Assembly (NCBI GenBank): GCA_027083475.1
Contig: JALWON010000150.1
Location: 1-6,146, forward strand
Length of the DNA stretch: 6,146 bases
DNA from: Sulfurimonas sp.
Lineage (GTDB): Bacteria > Campylobacterota > Campylobacteria > Campylobacterales > Sulfurimonadaceae
Reading direction: 5' to 3'
Each line of letters starts with the position of its first letter. Position 1 is the first letter of the stretch. Under the pieces are notes generated by a model. That model had not been told where the DNA came from. It did not search any database and saw only the letters and a list, made by a program, of their open reading frames with translations. The translations under genes were made by a program, and so were the position numbers. This document shows positions 1 through 6,082 of this stretch, one piece after another.

Positions 1-1
1 A

Positions 2-229
2 ATGATAGAAAAAGGGTTTTTGTCTGAAGTAAAACTCAATAATCAAAAAAATCTTTATGAACTGCATAAAGAACGCCACTCTCATGTTGTTTGTACAGAG
101 TGTAAGTCTATTATGGATATCCAAGTCAATGTTTCGGATGTTTTACATGAAGCACAAGATATTAGTCACTATGAACTCAATGAGAGTTCATTAACATTTC
201 ATGGTGTATGCCCACGTTGTTTAGTGTAG
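2..229 (+). CDS. Fur/PerR-family transcriptional regulator, C-terminal part (5' end outside window)
   Basis: This is the metal-binding and dimerisation half of a Fur-superfamily repressor. Visible are an H-x(3)-H-x-H cluster at residues 22-28 of the fragment (HKERHSH), followed by CTEC (C31, C34) and a terminal CPRC (C70, C73). The two CxxC pairs are the structural zinc site of Fur and PerR. The first in-window ATG (2-4) aligns with the end of the winged-helix domain (MIEKGFLSEVKL resembles the usual 'LvekGli.ei.l'), so it is an internal codon. About 60 residues of DNA-binding domain should lie upstream. The protein ends almost directly after CPRC, which favours a PerR-like short form, but whether it senses iron, peroxide, zinc or manganese cannot be decided. 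Its last 9 bp overlap the end of the convergent flavoprotein gene. Family assignment is firm; subfamily is a guess. Confidence 0.9.
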   Translation: MIEKGFLSEVKLNNQKNLYELHKERHSHVVCTECKSIMDIQVNVSDVLHEAQDISHYELNESSLTFHGVCPRCLV

Positions 230-1459
230 TTTTCCTGCAAGGTATCCACTAGCAAAAGACCATTGTAAGTTATAACCACCACATGGACCATCAAGGTTCA
301 TTACTTCTCCACAAAAATAGAGCCCTTTTATAAGTCGACTCTGCATTGTTTTTGGATCTATCTCTTTAAGCCTTATGCCACCACGAGTAATCATTGCTAA
401 GCGAAAGCCATCGTGTCCGTTGATAGTAATAGGGGTCCATGCCAAAAGCTGTATGAGTTTTTCGCGTTTTTTGCCTGAGAGTTTTTTATAGGTGAGTGTA
501 GTGTCAATAGCTGCCATTTTACAAATTTCTAAACTCAAGGCATCAGGAAGCAGGGTCTTAACAAGCTGTAAAATTGTGTATGAGGGATTTTTTTGTGCGG
601 ATTTTTTGAAATGCTGTAGAATTTCTTCTTCATTTTTGAGTTTTGTTAGTTTGAGTAAAAGCGGTACTTCTTGGTATTTTTTGAGCAGAGGTGTGACTTC
701 ACGAGCAAAATCTAAAACAACAGGCCCGCGTATACCGCTTTTAGTAAAAATCAAATCACCTTTTGCTCGGAGTTTTTTATGTTTTTTGAGATTTACCCGT
801 AGTTCGACTTTTGGGATGGTATCTGCTCGACAGTTTGCCACCCAAGTCTCTTTTGTTTTGAGTGGCATCATAGCAGGGCTGAGTTCTGTGACTTTGTGTC
901 CGAGTTCTTCAGCGAGTTTGTAGCCATCACCCTCTGCACCTAAAACAGGGTAGCCGAGCCCTCCTGTAGCCACAATTACATTATCGCAAAAATAGTGTTT
1001 GTCTTGTGTTTTGACACCATCTATATGCTCCCCCACAAGGAGTAACCGCTCCACTCTTTGTTGCGTGATAACATTGACACCAACTCTGTGCATCTCTTGA
1101 GTGAGTGCCTCGATAATAGTTGCAGAGGAGTGCGAAGTAGGAAAAATGCGAAAACCATCAGGGGCGTGCGTGGCAACCCCTATTTCATCCATAAATGCAA
1201 CAAGTGCTTTGTTGTCAAAAGAGGCGAGGGCATCTTGCATAAAACGACCATCTCTGCCAAAGGCTTGCATAAAGTCTTCATTCGAGAGGGTGTTTGTAAG
1301 GTTACATCGCCCACCACCCGTTGCTTTGAGCTTGGCAGAGATGTGAGAGAGTTTTTCGAGTAAAAGGACACTTTTGCCTTCTCTTGCCGCGACAATCGCA
1401 GCAGTAATTCCAGCAGCACCACTCCCTATGACGATAAGATTGTATCGAGGTTCATTCAT
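221..1459 (-). CDS. HI0933/YhiN-family FAD-dependent flavoprotein (NAD(P)/FAD oxidoreductase)
   Basis: A complete 412-aa protein of the HI0933-like flavoprotein family (YhiN in E. coli; BaiN and 'aminoacetone oxidase family' are other labels). Residues 12-17 are the Rossmann dinucleotide motif GSGAAG, with the acidic ribose-binding residue E35 at the end of the second strand. Then come ATGGGRCNLTN (46-56, family signature), VIVATGGLGYP near the middle, and the C-terminal FAD-contacting segment LYFCGEVMNLDGPCGGYN (about 380-397), all typical. Length matches the family (about 390-420). The physiological substrate of most members is unknown, so only a flavin-dependent cytoplasmic redox role can be stated. 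The ATG at 1459 is chosen because the Rossmann motif begins a few residues later. There is no convincing Shine-Dalgarno; only a weak AGG about 10 nt upstream lies inside the inverted repeat of the adjoining element, which starts 5 bp before the ATG. The gene is divergent from the DTW gene and its tail overlaps the Fur-like gene by 9 bp. Confidence 0.93.
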   Translation of the reverse strand: MNEPRYNLIVIGSGAAGITAAIVAAREGKSVLLLEKLSHISAKLKATGGGRCNLTNTLSNEDFMQAFGRDGRFMQDALASFDNKALVAFMDEIGVATHAPDGFRIFPTSHSSATIIEALTQEMHRVGVNVITQQRVERLLLVGEHIDGVKTQDKHYFCDNVIVATGGLGYPVLGAEGDGYKLAEELGHKVTELSPAMMPLKTKETWVANCRADTIPKVELRVNLKKHKKLRAKGDLIFTKSGIRGPVVLDFAREVTPLLKKYQEVPLLLKLTKLKNEEEILQHFKKSAQKNPSYTILQLVKTLLPDALSLEICKMAAIDTTLTYKKLSGKKREKLIQLLAWTPITINGHDGFRLAMITRGGIRLKEIDPKTMQSRLIKGLYFCGEVMNLDGPCGGYNLQWSFASGYLAGKLH

Positions 1460-1464
1460 AAAAG

Positions 1465-1498
1465 TAAGTACCTATCCAAAAATAAAACCAATTAACAG
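1465..1498 (+). repeat. Left terminal inverted repeat of the 271-bp element
   Basis: It begins TAAGTACCTATCC, runs through an A-rich stretch and ends TAACAG. Its reverse complement is found at 1702-1735 with 33 of 34 positions identical; the mismatch is a T at 1492 opposite a T at 1708. It starts 5 bp from the flavoprotein start codon. Confidence 0.9.
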
Positions 1499-1596
1499 CG
1501 AAAAGAAAAAGGTACAGATACAAGGCAGATTTTTGAAATCCTAGCCGTAGCTAAGATGAGAAAATCTAACGAAGTAGGTGTGCCTTTTTCTTGTCG
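1499..1596. repeat. Hairpin A inside the element
   Basis: Bases 1499-1516 pair with 1579-1596: 18 positions with 16 Watson-Crick pairs, one G-T and one mismatch. The arm is nested. 1527-1533 (AGATTTT) pairs with 1561-1567 (AAAATCT), and inside that ATC-c-TAGC (1538-1545) pairs with GCTA-a-GAT (1550-1557) around a 4-nt loop. The base of the arm touches the end of the left inverted repeat directly. Confidence 0.8.
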
Positions 1597-1605
1597 CCCG
1601 TAGGG

Positions 1606-1701
1606 AGGTTTACAATGATACCAATTACTTTGTTAAAAGTGCTTGAAGCTACTCGTAGCTCCTGCACACTTTCGCCTTGTACTTAGCATCATTGTAAGCC
1701 T
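1606..1701. repeat. Hairpin B inside the element
   Basis: Bases 1606-1621 pair with 1686-1701: 16 positions with 14 Watson-Crick pairs, one G-T and one mismatch. Within it AAAGTG (1636-1641) pairs with CACTTT (1667-1672), and AGCTAC (1647-1652) pairs with GTAGCT (1655-1660). The arm's base abuts the right inverted repeat with no gap. A 9-base CCCGTAGGG mini-hairpin (1597-1605) separates it from hairpin A. Confidence 0.8.
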
Positions 1702-1735
1702 CTGTTATTTGGTTTTATTTTTGGATAGGTACTTA
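1702..1735 (-). repeat. Right terminal inverted repeat of the 271-bp element
   Basis: This is the partner of 1465-1498 and ends GGATAGGTACTTA. It stops 19 bp before the DTW gene start codon and 6 bp before that gene's TATAAT box, so any -35 contact for that promoter falls inside this repeat. Confidence 0.9.
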
Positions 1736-1747
1736 TTGTAGTATAAT
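1721..1747 (+). promoter_or_regulatory. Probable promoter of the DTW gene, giving a leaderless or near-leaderless mRNA
   Basis: A perfect -10 hexamer TATAAT lies at 1742-1747. With the usual 6-7 nt to the start of transcription, the mRNA would begin at about 1754-1755, the A of the ATG itself. No Shine-Dalgarno precedes that ATG, which agrees with leaderless translation. The best -35-like word is TTGGAT (1721-1726, spacer 15 nt), inside the right inverted repeat of the element. The -35 is weak and its assignment uncertain. Confidence 0.5.
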
Positions 1748-1754
1748 TCGCTTT

Positions 1755-2411
1755 ATGAAAACATATTATGGTGATAGAGAAAAGTGTTATAAATGCTATA
1801 GACCAAAAAGTTCTTGTATGTGTGAGTATATCACTCCTATACAAACGCAGACAAAGTTTGTGATTTTGATGCATCCAAAAGAGTTTAAAAAGGTCAAAAA
1901 CAATACAGGTTTTTTTACACATTTGAGTTTGCCAAATTCACATGTTTTTGTGGGAATAGATTTTTCAGAACATCAAGCGATTAATGAAATCATTGCAAGT
2001 CATGAGAGTTATATTCTTTTTCCCTCTGAAAATGCAAAAAATCTTACAACAAGCTATCCGAAATCGAGTGAGAAACCTTTGGCTATTTTTTTGATAGATT
2101 CTACTTGGGGATGCACAAAAAAGATTTTCACTCTGAGTAAAAATCTGCAAAAACTCCAACATATGAGTTTTAGCACACAAAAAACTTCTCAATACGAAAT
2201 TAAAACGCAACCAAATAGTCTCTACCTCTCAACAATGGAATCCACTTTAGTGGTTTTGGAACTTTTACATCAACACAAAATTGAGCAACTCAAAGAGAGT
2301 GAGTTGCAAGGTTTTTTACAACCATTTTTTCAAATGATTGCCTATCAAAAAGCACAAATAGCCAATCCTCAAAGCCATGCGGTGCGTTTTAAACGCCACT
2401 CACAAGAGTGA
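1755..2411 (+). CDS. DTW-domain tRNA-uridine aminocarboxypropyltransferase (TapT/YfiP-like)
   Basis: A complete 218-aa protein of the DTW-domain family. E. coli YfiP/TapT of this family transfers the 3-amino-3-carboxypropyl group of S-adenosylmethionine to uridine 47 of tRNA (acp3U). Visible are an N-terminal cysteine cluster CYKCYRP...CMC (C11, C14, C21, C23) like the metal-type knuckle of bacterial members, HPKE...NTG (40-52), FPSENA (89-94), the name-giving DSTW (D115-W118), and a late STMESTLVVLELL helix where members have a conserved S-T-x-E pattern. Length is typical of the family. The start is the first ATG; it has no Shine-Dalgarno and sits 7 nt after a TATAAT box, so a leaderless message is likely. 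It is divergent from the flavoprotein gene and ends 2 bp from the convergent yggS stop. Family is firm; the exact tRNA position modified is inferred. Confidence 0.9.
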   Translation: MKTYYGDREKCYKCYRPKSSCMCEYITPIQTQTKFVILMHPKEFKKVKNNTGFFTHLSLPNSHVFVGIDFSEHQAINEIIASHESYILFPSENAKNLTTSYPKSSEKPLAIFLIDSTWGCTKKIFTLSKNLQKLQHMSFSTQKTSQYEIKTQPNSLYLSTMESTLVVLELLHQHKIEQLKESELQGFLQPFFQMIAYQKAQIANPQSHAVRFKRHSQE

Positions 2412-2413
2412 AA

Positions 2414-3088
2414 TTATTTGTTAAAGAGGATGGATCCTAAGCGTATCATGTTCGAACCAGACTCAATGGCAAGTTCAAGATCACTACTCATTCCCATAGA
2501 ACAGATTGTTGCGTTTGGCAGTTGTTTATAAATGGCATACGTTGTTTCAAAACTTTTTTTGATAAGCTCTTTGTCTTGGGAGTGTGCTCCTATGCTCATC
2601 ACACCTTTGAGTTTGATGTTTGGACACTCTTTTTCAATTTGAAGATACATCTCTAGGGCTTCTTCAGGCATAACCCCGTGTTTACTTGCCTCTTTTGCGG
2701 CATTTATTTGCATTAAACAGTTGAGTGTCATCTCTTTAGCAAGTAACTTTTTTTGAAGTTCTTGTGCTAACTCTATAGAATCAAGCGCATGAAAAAGAGT
2801 AGGGTGAATGTCAAGAAGATTATTGATTTTATTTTTTTGTAAATTCCCAATAAAGTGCCACTCAATCGGTAAATCTTCCAGCTCTTTTGCTTTTGCTTTG
2901 AGGTCTTGTACTTTGTTTTCACCAAAGGCACGTTGTCCTATGTTATAAAGGGCTTTTATCTCCTCTGTTGTAGAGTATTTACTCACAGCTACCGTTTTAA
3001 CAATATGGTGCCCACTCACTTGCAGTCGTGCTGTTTCCACTCGACGTATTACATCATCTATATATAATTTATATGCTTCTTGTGTCAT
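2414..3088 (-). CDS. yggS: YggS/PROSC-family pyridoxal 5'-phosphate homeostasis protein
   Basis: A complete 224-aa protein, close to the usual ~230 aa of the YggS/PLPBP family. These are single-domain alanine-racemase-fold barrels that bind PLP and buffer its level without known catalytic activity. The PLP lysine is K37 in KTVAVSK. Further signatures are FGENKVQD (55-62), EWHFIGNLQKNK (76-87) and the phosphate-binding SMGMSSDLELAIESGS (197-212) followed by MIRLGSILF at the end. Start choice is supported by AGGAAG at 3101-3096, 7 nt before the ATG. The gene follows the TonB receptor gene on the same strand after 47 bp, but a promoter-like sequence at the receptor's 3' end suggests separate transcription. 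Its tail faces the DTW gene with 2 bp between the stops. Confidence 0.95.
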   Translation of the reverse strand: MTQEAYKLYIDDVIRRVETARLQVSGHHIVKTVAVSKYSTTEEIKALYNIGQRAFGENKVQDLKAKAKELEDLPIEWHFIGNLQKNKINNLLDIHPTLFHALDSIELAQELQKKLLAKEMTLNCLMQINAAKEASKHGVMPEEALEMYLQIEKECPNIKLKGVMSIGAHSQDKELIKKSFETTYAIYKQLPNATICSMGMSSDLELAIESGSNMIRLGSILFNK

Positions 3089-3128
3089 TTTTTAGCTTCC
3101 TGTTCGTTCATTGAAAATATTTATGTGA

Positions 3129-3158
3129 ATTATATCTAAAACTTTTTACTTATGTTAA
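3129..3158 (-). promoter_or_regulatory. Probable promoter of yggS inside the 3' end of the TonB receptor gene
   Basis: On the minus strand TTAACA (3158-3153, five of six to TTGACA) is followed after 18 nt by a perfect TATAAT (3134-3129). Transcription would start near 3122, leaving about 34 nt of leader that contains the AGGAAG ribosome site. The -35 lies within the last codons of the receptor gene. Judged by sequence match only. Confidence 0.5.
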
Positions 3159-5118
3159 TGCCCACAACTCTTGGTGAACCAAAATGGTAGTAGTTGTTTG
3201 AGGGAGTATGTATCATAAAATCAACATACTCTTTGTTGAAGAGATTATTGACATATATTTTGATATGAAGATTTTTATCTTCATATCCAGTACCTAAATG
3301 AAAAGTAGCATATCCATCTTCTTTTACTGTGTTTTGTATATCGTAGTAACGAGAACCAATATAGTTCGCATTTGCTGTAACATAGTAATCGTGTAAAAAC
3401 TGATATTTTACTCCCATAGCTGCTGTTATATCTGGTATCTCTAAGTTACTGTTACCTACTAAATCACTATGCGAAGCAGATTTATCAAATTCTGATTTTG
3501 TGTAGCCTAAGAGTGCATCTAAAGTGAGACTTTTATAAAGGTACGTTGCACTGAGTTCTGCTCCATAACTATGTGCTTTGTCAATATTGATAACAGTTGT
3601 CGCAAGTGTATCTGAAAATTCAATACCTCGTGAATCAGTGATAAGGTTGTAAAAGAGTGCAGATTTTAGGACAAATTTTTTGTTCTCTTCTCTTTTGTAA
3701 CCAATCTCGAAACTATCTACAATCTCTGGTTTATAGGGTAGCAAAGTATCATCACTTCTGTAGTTATACCCTCCGGGTTTATATCCTTTTGCATAAGATA
3801 AATAGATGTTTTCTTTTTCTGATGGCATGTATGAAATGGATGCACTTGGGAGGAAGTGTCGCCATGTTGTTTTTGATGCAGCATAGGTCGAGGGTAATCC
3901 AAAATTATTCATATTCCTTGAAAAAGATCTTTGTGTTTCTTGGTATCGCACGCCTCCCATCACAACAAAATTGTCATTTATGTAGTATTTTACTTTAGAA
4001 AAGAATGCTCTGTTCTCATCTGGATTTTGAAGAGAGTTTAAACTACTTAAACCAAAGGCAACAAGTTTTTGGTTTTCTTTATAATCAAATTGTGTTTTCT
4101 TTGAGTAAAATGCACCAACAAGTACATCTACATTCTCAAATGTATAATTAACTCTTAACTCCTGTGAGACCTCTGCGATTTTTATATCAAAATCAAGTAT
4201 CAAACCGTTTTGAATCGCTACATAATCATTTTTTTGCATATCTTCTTTTGTATATGATGTTATACTCAAAACCTTGTAATTATTTGCAGTATACTTCATT
4301 TTTAAAGATAAAAAGTCACTGTCCATCTTTACAAAATCATCTGTTTTTTCATTATATATATTTCTAATATCATCTTTTGTGTTGACTTTAAATGCAGTGC
4401 CACCATCATCTATTTTGTTTTTTAAGTAGTTGAGTGAGACATTAAGGTTTGTCGTTGGTTTGTAGTTGAGCTTTACATTAAAATTTATCATATCTTTATG
4501 GTCTAAATGTGAGGAAGTTTCCACATTTGTAGCGTATCCATCGCTAGAACTTTTTGAGAGTGCTAGTGAGTAAGCTGCATCGCTATTTTTTATAGGTCCA
4601 CTAACATGCAGATAATAATTTTGAGTATTGTAAGCACCATATCCTAAAGAGGCTTCGCTTTGAAACTCTTTTGTTGGTTCTTTCGTATATATATTTATAA
4701 CTCCCGATTCACTTCCTTTGCCAAACTCTGTGCCTTGTGGGCCTTTTAAAAATTCTATATTTTCAATGTTGTTAAAATCAAGTGCACCGTATCCATAACT
4801 AAAAGGTACTGCAATATCATCTATATACATAGCAACACTACTCTCAAAAGCTACATAGTTACCAATGCCTCGTACGCTAAAAGTTCTATCACTTCTGTTC
4901 CCTATACCGGAGATGTAGGTATTTGGCACAACAGAGGAGAGTTCTTTCACATCTTTTACCTCAAAAAGGTCTAACTTTTTTTCGTTAAGGGTGTCTACAC
5001 TTTTTGGTATATCCAAAACAGTTTCGTCTAGTTTTGAAGCATTGACGACAATAGTTGATATGTCGACTGCCATAAGCTGAGATGTAAAGAATAAAAATAT
5101 GTAAAATCTGTTTCTCAT
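3136..5118 (-). CDS. TonB-dependent outer-membrane receptor, FyuA/pesticin-receptor-like
   Basis: A complete 660-aa TonB-dependent transporter. Residues 1-17 form a short signal peptide (MRNRF-YIFLFF-...LMA, cleavage probably after A17), followed directly by a TonB-box-like STIVVNA (21-27). The plug domain spans about 38-148 with FSVRGIGN (80-87), AMYIDDIAVP (96-105), FLKGPQGTEFGKGSESGVINIYT (123-145, split signature around GPQGT). The remainder is a beta-barrel with AKGYKPGGYN and the late VNNLFNKEY motif, ending in phenylalanine as outer-membrane barrels do. Several of these motifs closely resemble the yersiniabactin receptor FyuA, so a ferric siderophore is a reasonable ligand guess, but TonB receptors for nickel, cobalamin, haem or sugars look alike. 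It starts 23 bp after the response-regulator stop, so co-transcription and regulation by it are likely. The ribosome site is weak (GAG close to the ATG). Confidence 0.93.
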   Translation of the reverse strand: MRNRFYIFLFFTSQLMAVDISTIVVNASKLDETVLDIPKSVDTLNEKKLDLFEVKDVKELSSVVPNTYISGIGNRSDRTFSVRGIGNYVAFESSVAMYIDDIAVPFSYGYGALDFNNIENIEFLKGPQGTEFGKGSESGVINIYTKEPTKEFQSEASLGYGAYNTQNYYLHVSGPIKNSDAAYSLALSKSSSDGYATNVETSSHLDHKDMINFNVKLNYKPTTNLNVSLNYLKNKIDDGGTAFKVNTKDDIRNIYNEKTDDFVKMDSDFLSLKMKYTANNYKVLSITSYTKEDMQKNDYVAIQNGLILDFDIKIAEVSQELRVNYTFENVDVLVGAFYSKKTQFDYKENQKLVAFGLSSLNSLQNPDENRAFFSKVKYYINDNFVVMGGVRYQETQRSFSRNMNNFGLPSTYAASKTTWRHFLPSASISYMPSEKENIYLSYAKGYKPGGYNYRSDDTLLPYKPEIVDSFEIGYKREENKKFVLKSALFYNLITDSRGIEFSDTLATTVINIDKAHSYGAELSATYLYKSLTLDALLGYTKSEFDKSASHSDLVGNSNLEIPDITAAMGVKYQFLHDYYVTANANYIGSRYYDIQNTVKEDGYATFHLGTGYEDKNLHIKIYVNNLFNKEYVDFMIHTPSNNYYHFGSPRVVGINISKKF

Positions 5119-5141
5119 ATCTCATTATATAGTTTTTTAGA

Positions 5142-5807
5142 TTAGCCAAGTTTATAACCAATGTTTTTAATAGAAATTATTGTCTCTTTTGTAAGTTTTT
5201 CTTTTGTTCGTTTGATTAAATGCCGTAGAGTATCCATGTTCTTTTCCTCATCATCTTCCCAAATAGTATTGAGTAGTTCTTGATATGGAATAGCTCTATT
5301 GGGGTTTGTTGCTAAGAGTGTTATGAGTTTGAAACTCTTTTTACCAAGTTTAATGATTTGATTGTCTTTCATGATATTGTTTTGTGTAAGTGTATAATCA
5401 CCAAAATAAATAGCATTAGTTTTATTTTGATGTGGATTATGGTGATTGAGTGCAAGTTTGAGTGCTGCTTTTAATTCAAAAGGTTTAAAAGGCTTTAAAA
5501 TATATCCATAAGCTTCAGAATCTATAGCATAATCCAACATCTCATCATCCATATGAGCAGTTAAAAAGATAATAGGAATATTGAAAAGGGCATGAATCTT
5601 TTGTGAAATTTCACATCCAGTGATGGCACCTTGTATGATAATATCACTAAGCACAAGATCTGGTGTATTTTTTTGAACACTCTTAAATGCATCTGCAGCA
5701 TTGTTTACAGAATCTGTAACAATATAACCTAAAGATTCTAAATATGTTTCAATAGCAATAGCAGTAATCTCTTCATCTTCAATAATAAGAATTTTTTTTC
5801 GAGTCAT
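5142..5807 (-). CDS. Response regulator, REC domain plus OmpR-type winged helix
   Basis: A complete 221-aa DNA-binding response regulator. The receiver domain (about 4-121) has the acidic pair E10-D11, phospho-acceptor D55 (LVLSDII), T83 and K105 (YILKPF), so all phosphorylation residues are present. After a short linker, residues about 130-221 form an OmpR/PhoB-like winged helix (KLGKKSFKLITLLATNP..., ...TLRHLIKRTKEKL..., IKNIGYKL). The wording around AHMDDEMLDYAIDSEAYGYILKPF resembles receivers paired with HisKA_2-type kinases, which suits the kinase remnant next door. The start is secured by AAGGAG (5819-5814) 6 nt before the ATG. It lies 20 bp after the kinase remnant and 23 bp before the TonB receptor, which is its probable target. 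With the kinase broken, it is probably an orphan unless another kinase phosphorylates it. Confidence 0.95.
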   Translation of the reverse strand: MTRKKILIIEDEEITAIAIETYLESLGYIVTDSVNNAADAFKSVQKNTPDLVLSDIIIQGAITGCEISQKIHALFNIPIIFLTAHMDDEMLDYAIDSEAYGYILKPFKPFELKAALKLALNHHNPHQNKTNAIYFGDYTLTQNNIMKDNQIIKLGKKSFKLITLLATNPNRAIPYQELLNTIWEDDEEKNMDTLRHLIKRTKEKLTKETIISIKNIGYKLG

Positions 5808-5827
5808 TGTTTGCTCCTTCTTTCTTT

Positions 5828-6017
5828 TTAAAATTTAAAAGTAAAACAGCTACCATTTTTGTTTTCAAAAATCATTGTAGCGTTGAGTTGTTTTGTTGCA
5901 ATTTTACGTATGAGTTTTAAGCCTAGAGAAGAGGGATTCACTTCTTCGATATTGAAACCGATTCCATTATCTTGATAGGTTAAAATACAATTTTTTGCAT
6001 CTTTTCTTAAAGATATT
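5828..6017 (-). pseudogene. Sensor histidine kinase, C-terminal ATPase-domain remnant cut off by an IS
   Basis: The last ~63 codons of a histidine kinase. ISLRKDAKNCILTYQDNGIGF is the strand plus G1 box (DNGIGF), SLGLKLIRKIA is the G2-type helix, and ENKNGSCFTFKF is the closing strand. The style matches HisKA_2/HATPase kinases, where this stretch directly follows the N box. In that position upstream there is no N box, H box or sensor region. Instead the reading frame passes into the terminal bases of an insertion sequence at about 6018. A frame stays open back to a TTG at 6052, but those ~11 codons are IS sequence, so the fragment cannot act as a kinase. The remnant ends 20 bp before the response regulator and was surely its cognate partner gene. 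The missing 5' part may lie beyond the IS. Confidence 0.85.
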
Positions 6018-6045
6018 TGTATAATGCCCCAAAAAATCAAGACAA
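6018..6045 (-). promoter_or_regulatory. Possible outward promoter at the IS end
   Basis: On the minus strand TTGTCT (6045-6040) and TATACA (6023-6018) are spaced by 16 nt, each matching four of six consensus bases. Both hexamers lie inside the IS terminus and point toward the kinase remnant, response regulator and receptor. The match is modest and TTGTC is also a normal part of many IS3-family ends, so function is speculative. Confidence 0.25.
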
Positions 6046-6082
6046 CTTTCAAAAAGATTTAATTTCATCTTCACCTGTTACC

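Larger units (their letters stand above)
1465..1735. mobile_element. 271-bp non-coding inverted-repeat element with nested hairpins (MITE-like)
   Basis: The segment is bounded by 34-bp inverted repeats (1465-1498 and 1702-1735) with a single mismatch. Inside, without spare bases, lie hairpin A (1499-1596), a mini-hairpin CCC-GTA-GGG (1597-1605) and hairpin B (1606-1701). One strand can therefore close into a four-way cloverleaf. No plausible protein is encoded. Both ends carry the dinucleotide TA outermost (TAAGTACC...GGTACTTA), which would fit a TA target duplication of the IS630/Tc1-mariner type, but it could equally be part of the repeats. The most likely reading is a non-autonomous miniature transposable element sitting in the divergent promoter region of the flavoprotein and DTW genes. 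A structured regulatory RNA is the alternative. The structure is seen directly; mobility is inferred, since no second copy lies in the window. Confidence 0.75.

Noticed and set aside
492..1363. Long open frames on the + strand opposite the flavoprotein gene
   Set aside because: They are antisense shadows of a well-conserved gene, with no ribosome site or recognisable domain.
1465..1735. Integron attC site or CRISPR repeat as explanation of the inverted-repeat element
   Set aside because: There is no RYYYAAC/GTTRRRY core pair, it is longer than known attC sites, no gene cassette or integrase is near, and there is no spaced direct repeat.
2384..2410. Palindrome GCGTTT-T-AAACGC followed by the hairpin CACTC-ACAA-GAGTG at the DTW/yggS junction, as a bidirectional terminator
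   Set aside because: The stems are short, lie within the DTW coding sequence and lack a T-run on either strand. This is not enough for a Rho-independent terminator call.
3657..4367. Open frames overlapping the receptor gene in other frames
   Set aside because: They lie wholly within the confidently assigned receptor coding sequence and have no family resemblance.
5118..5129. TATAAT (5129-5124) just before the TonB receptor ATG as a dedicated promoter
   Set aside because: Only 5 nt separate it from the ATG, no acceptable -35 is seen, and the gene follows the response regulator by 23 bp, so operon transcription is simpler. A Fur-box reading of the same AT-rich stretch was also too weak.
5828..6052. 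A 74-aa protein starting at TTG 6052 as a real small gene
   Set aside because: Its first ~11 codons are the IS terminus and the rest is the C-terminal part of a kinase ATPase domain. It is a chance fusion frame with no credible ribosome site.
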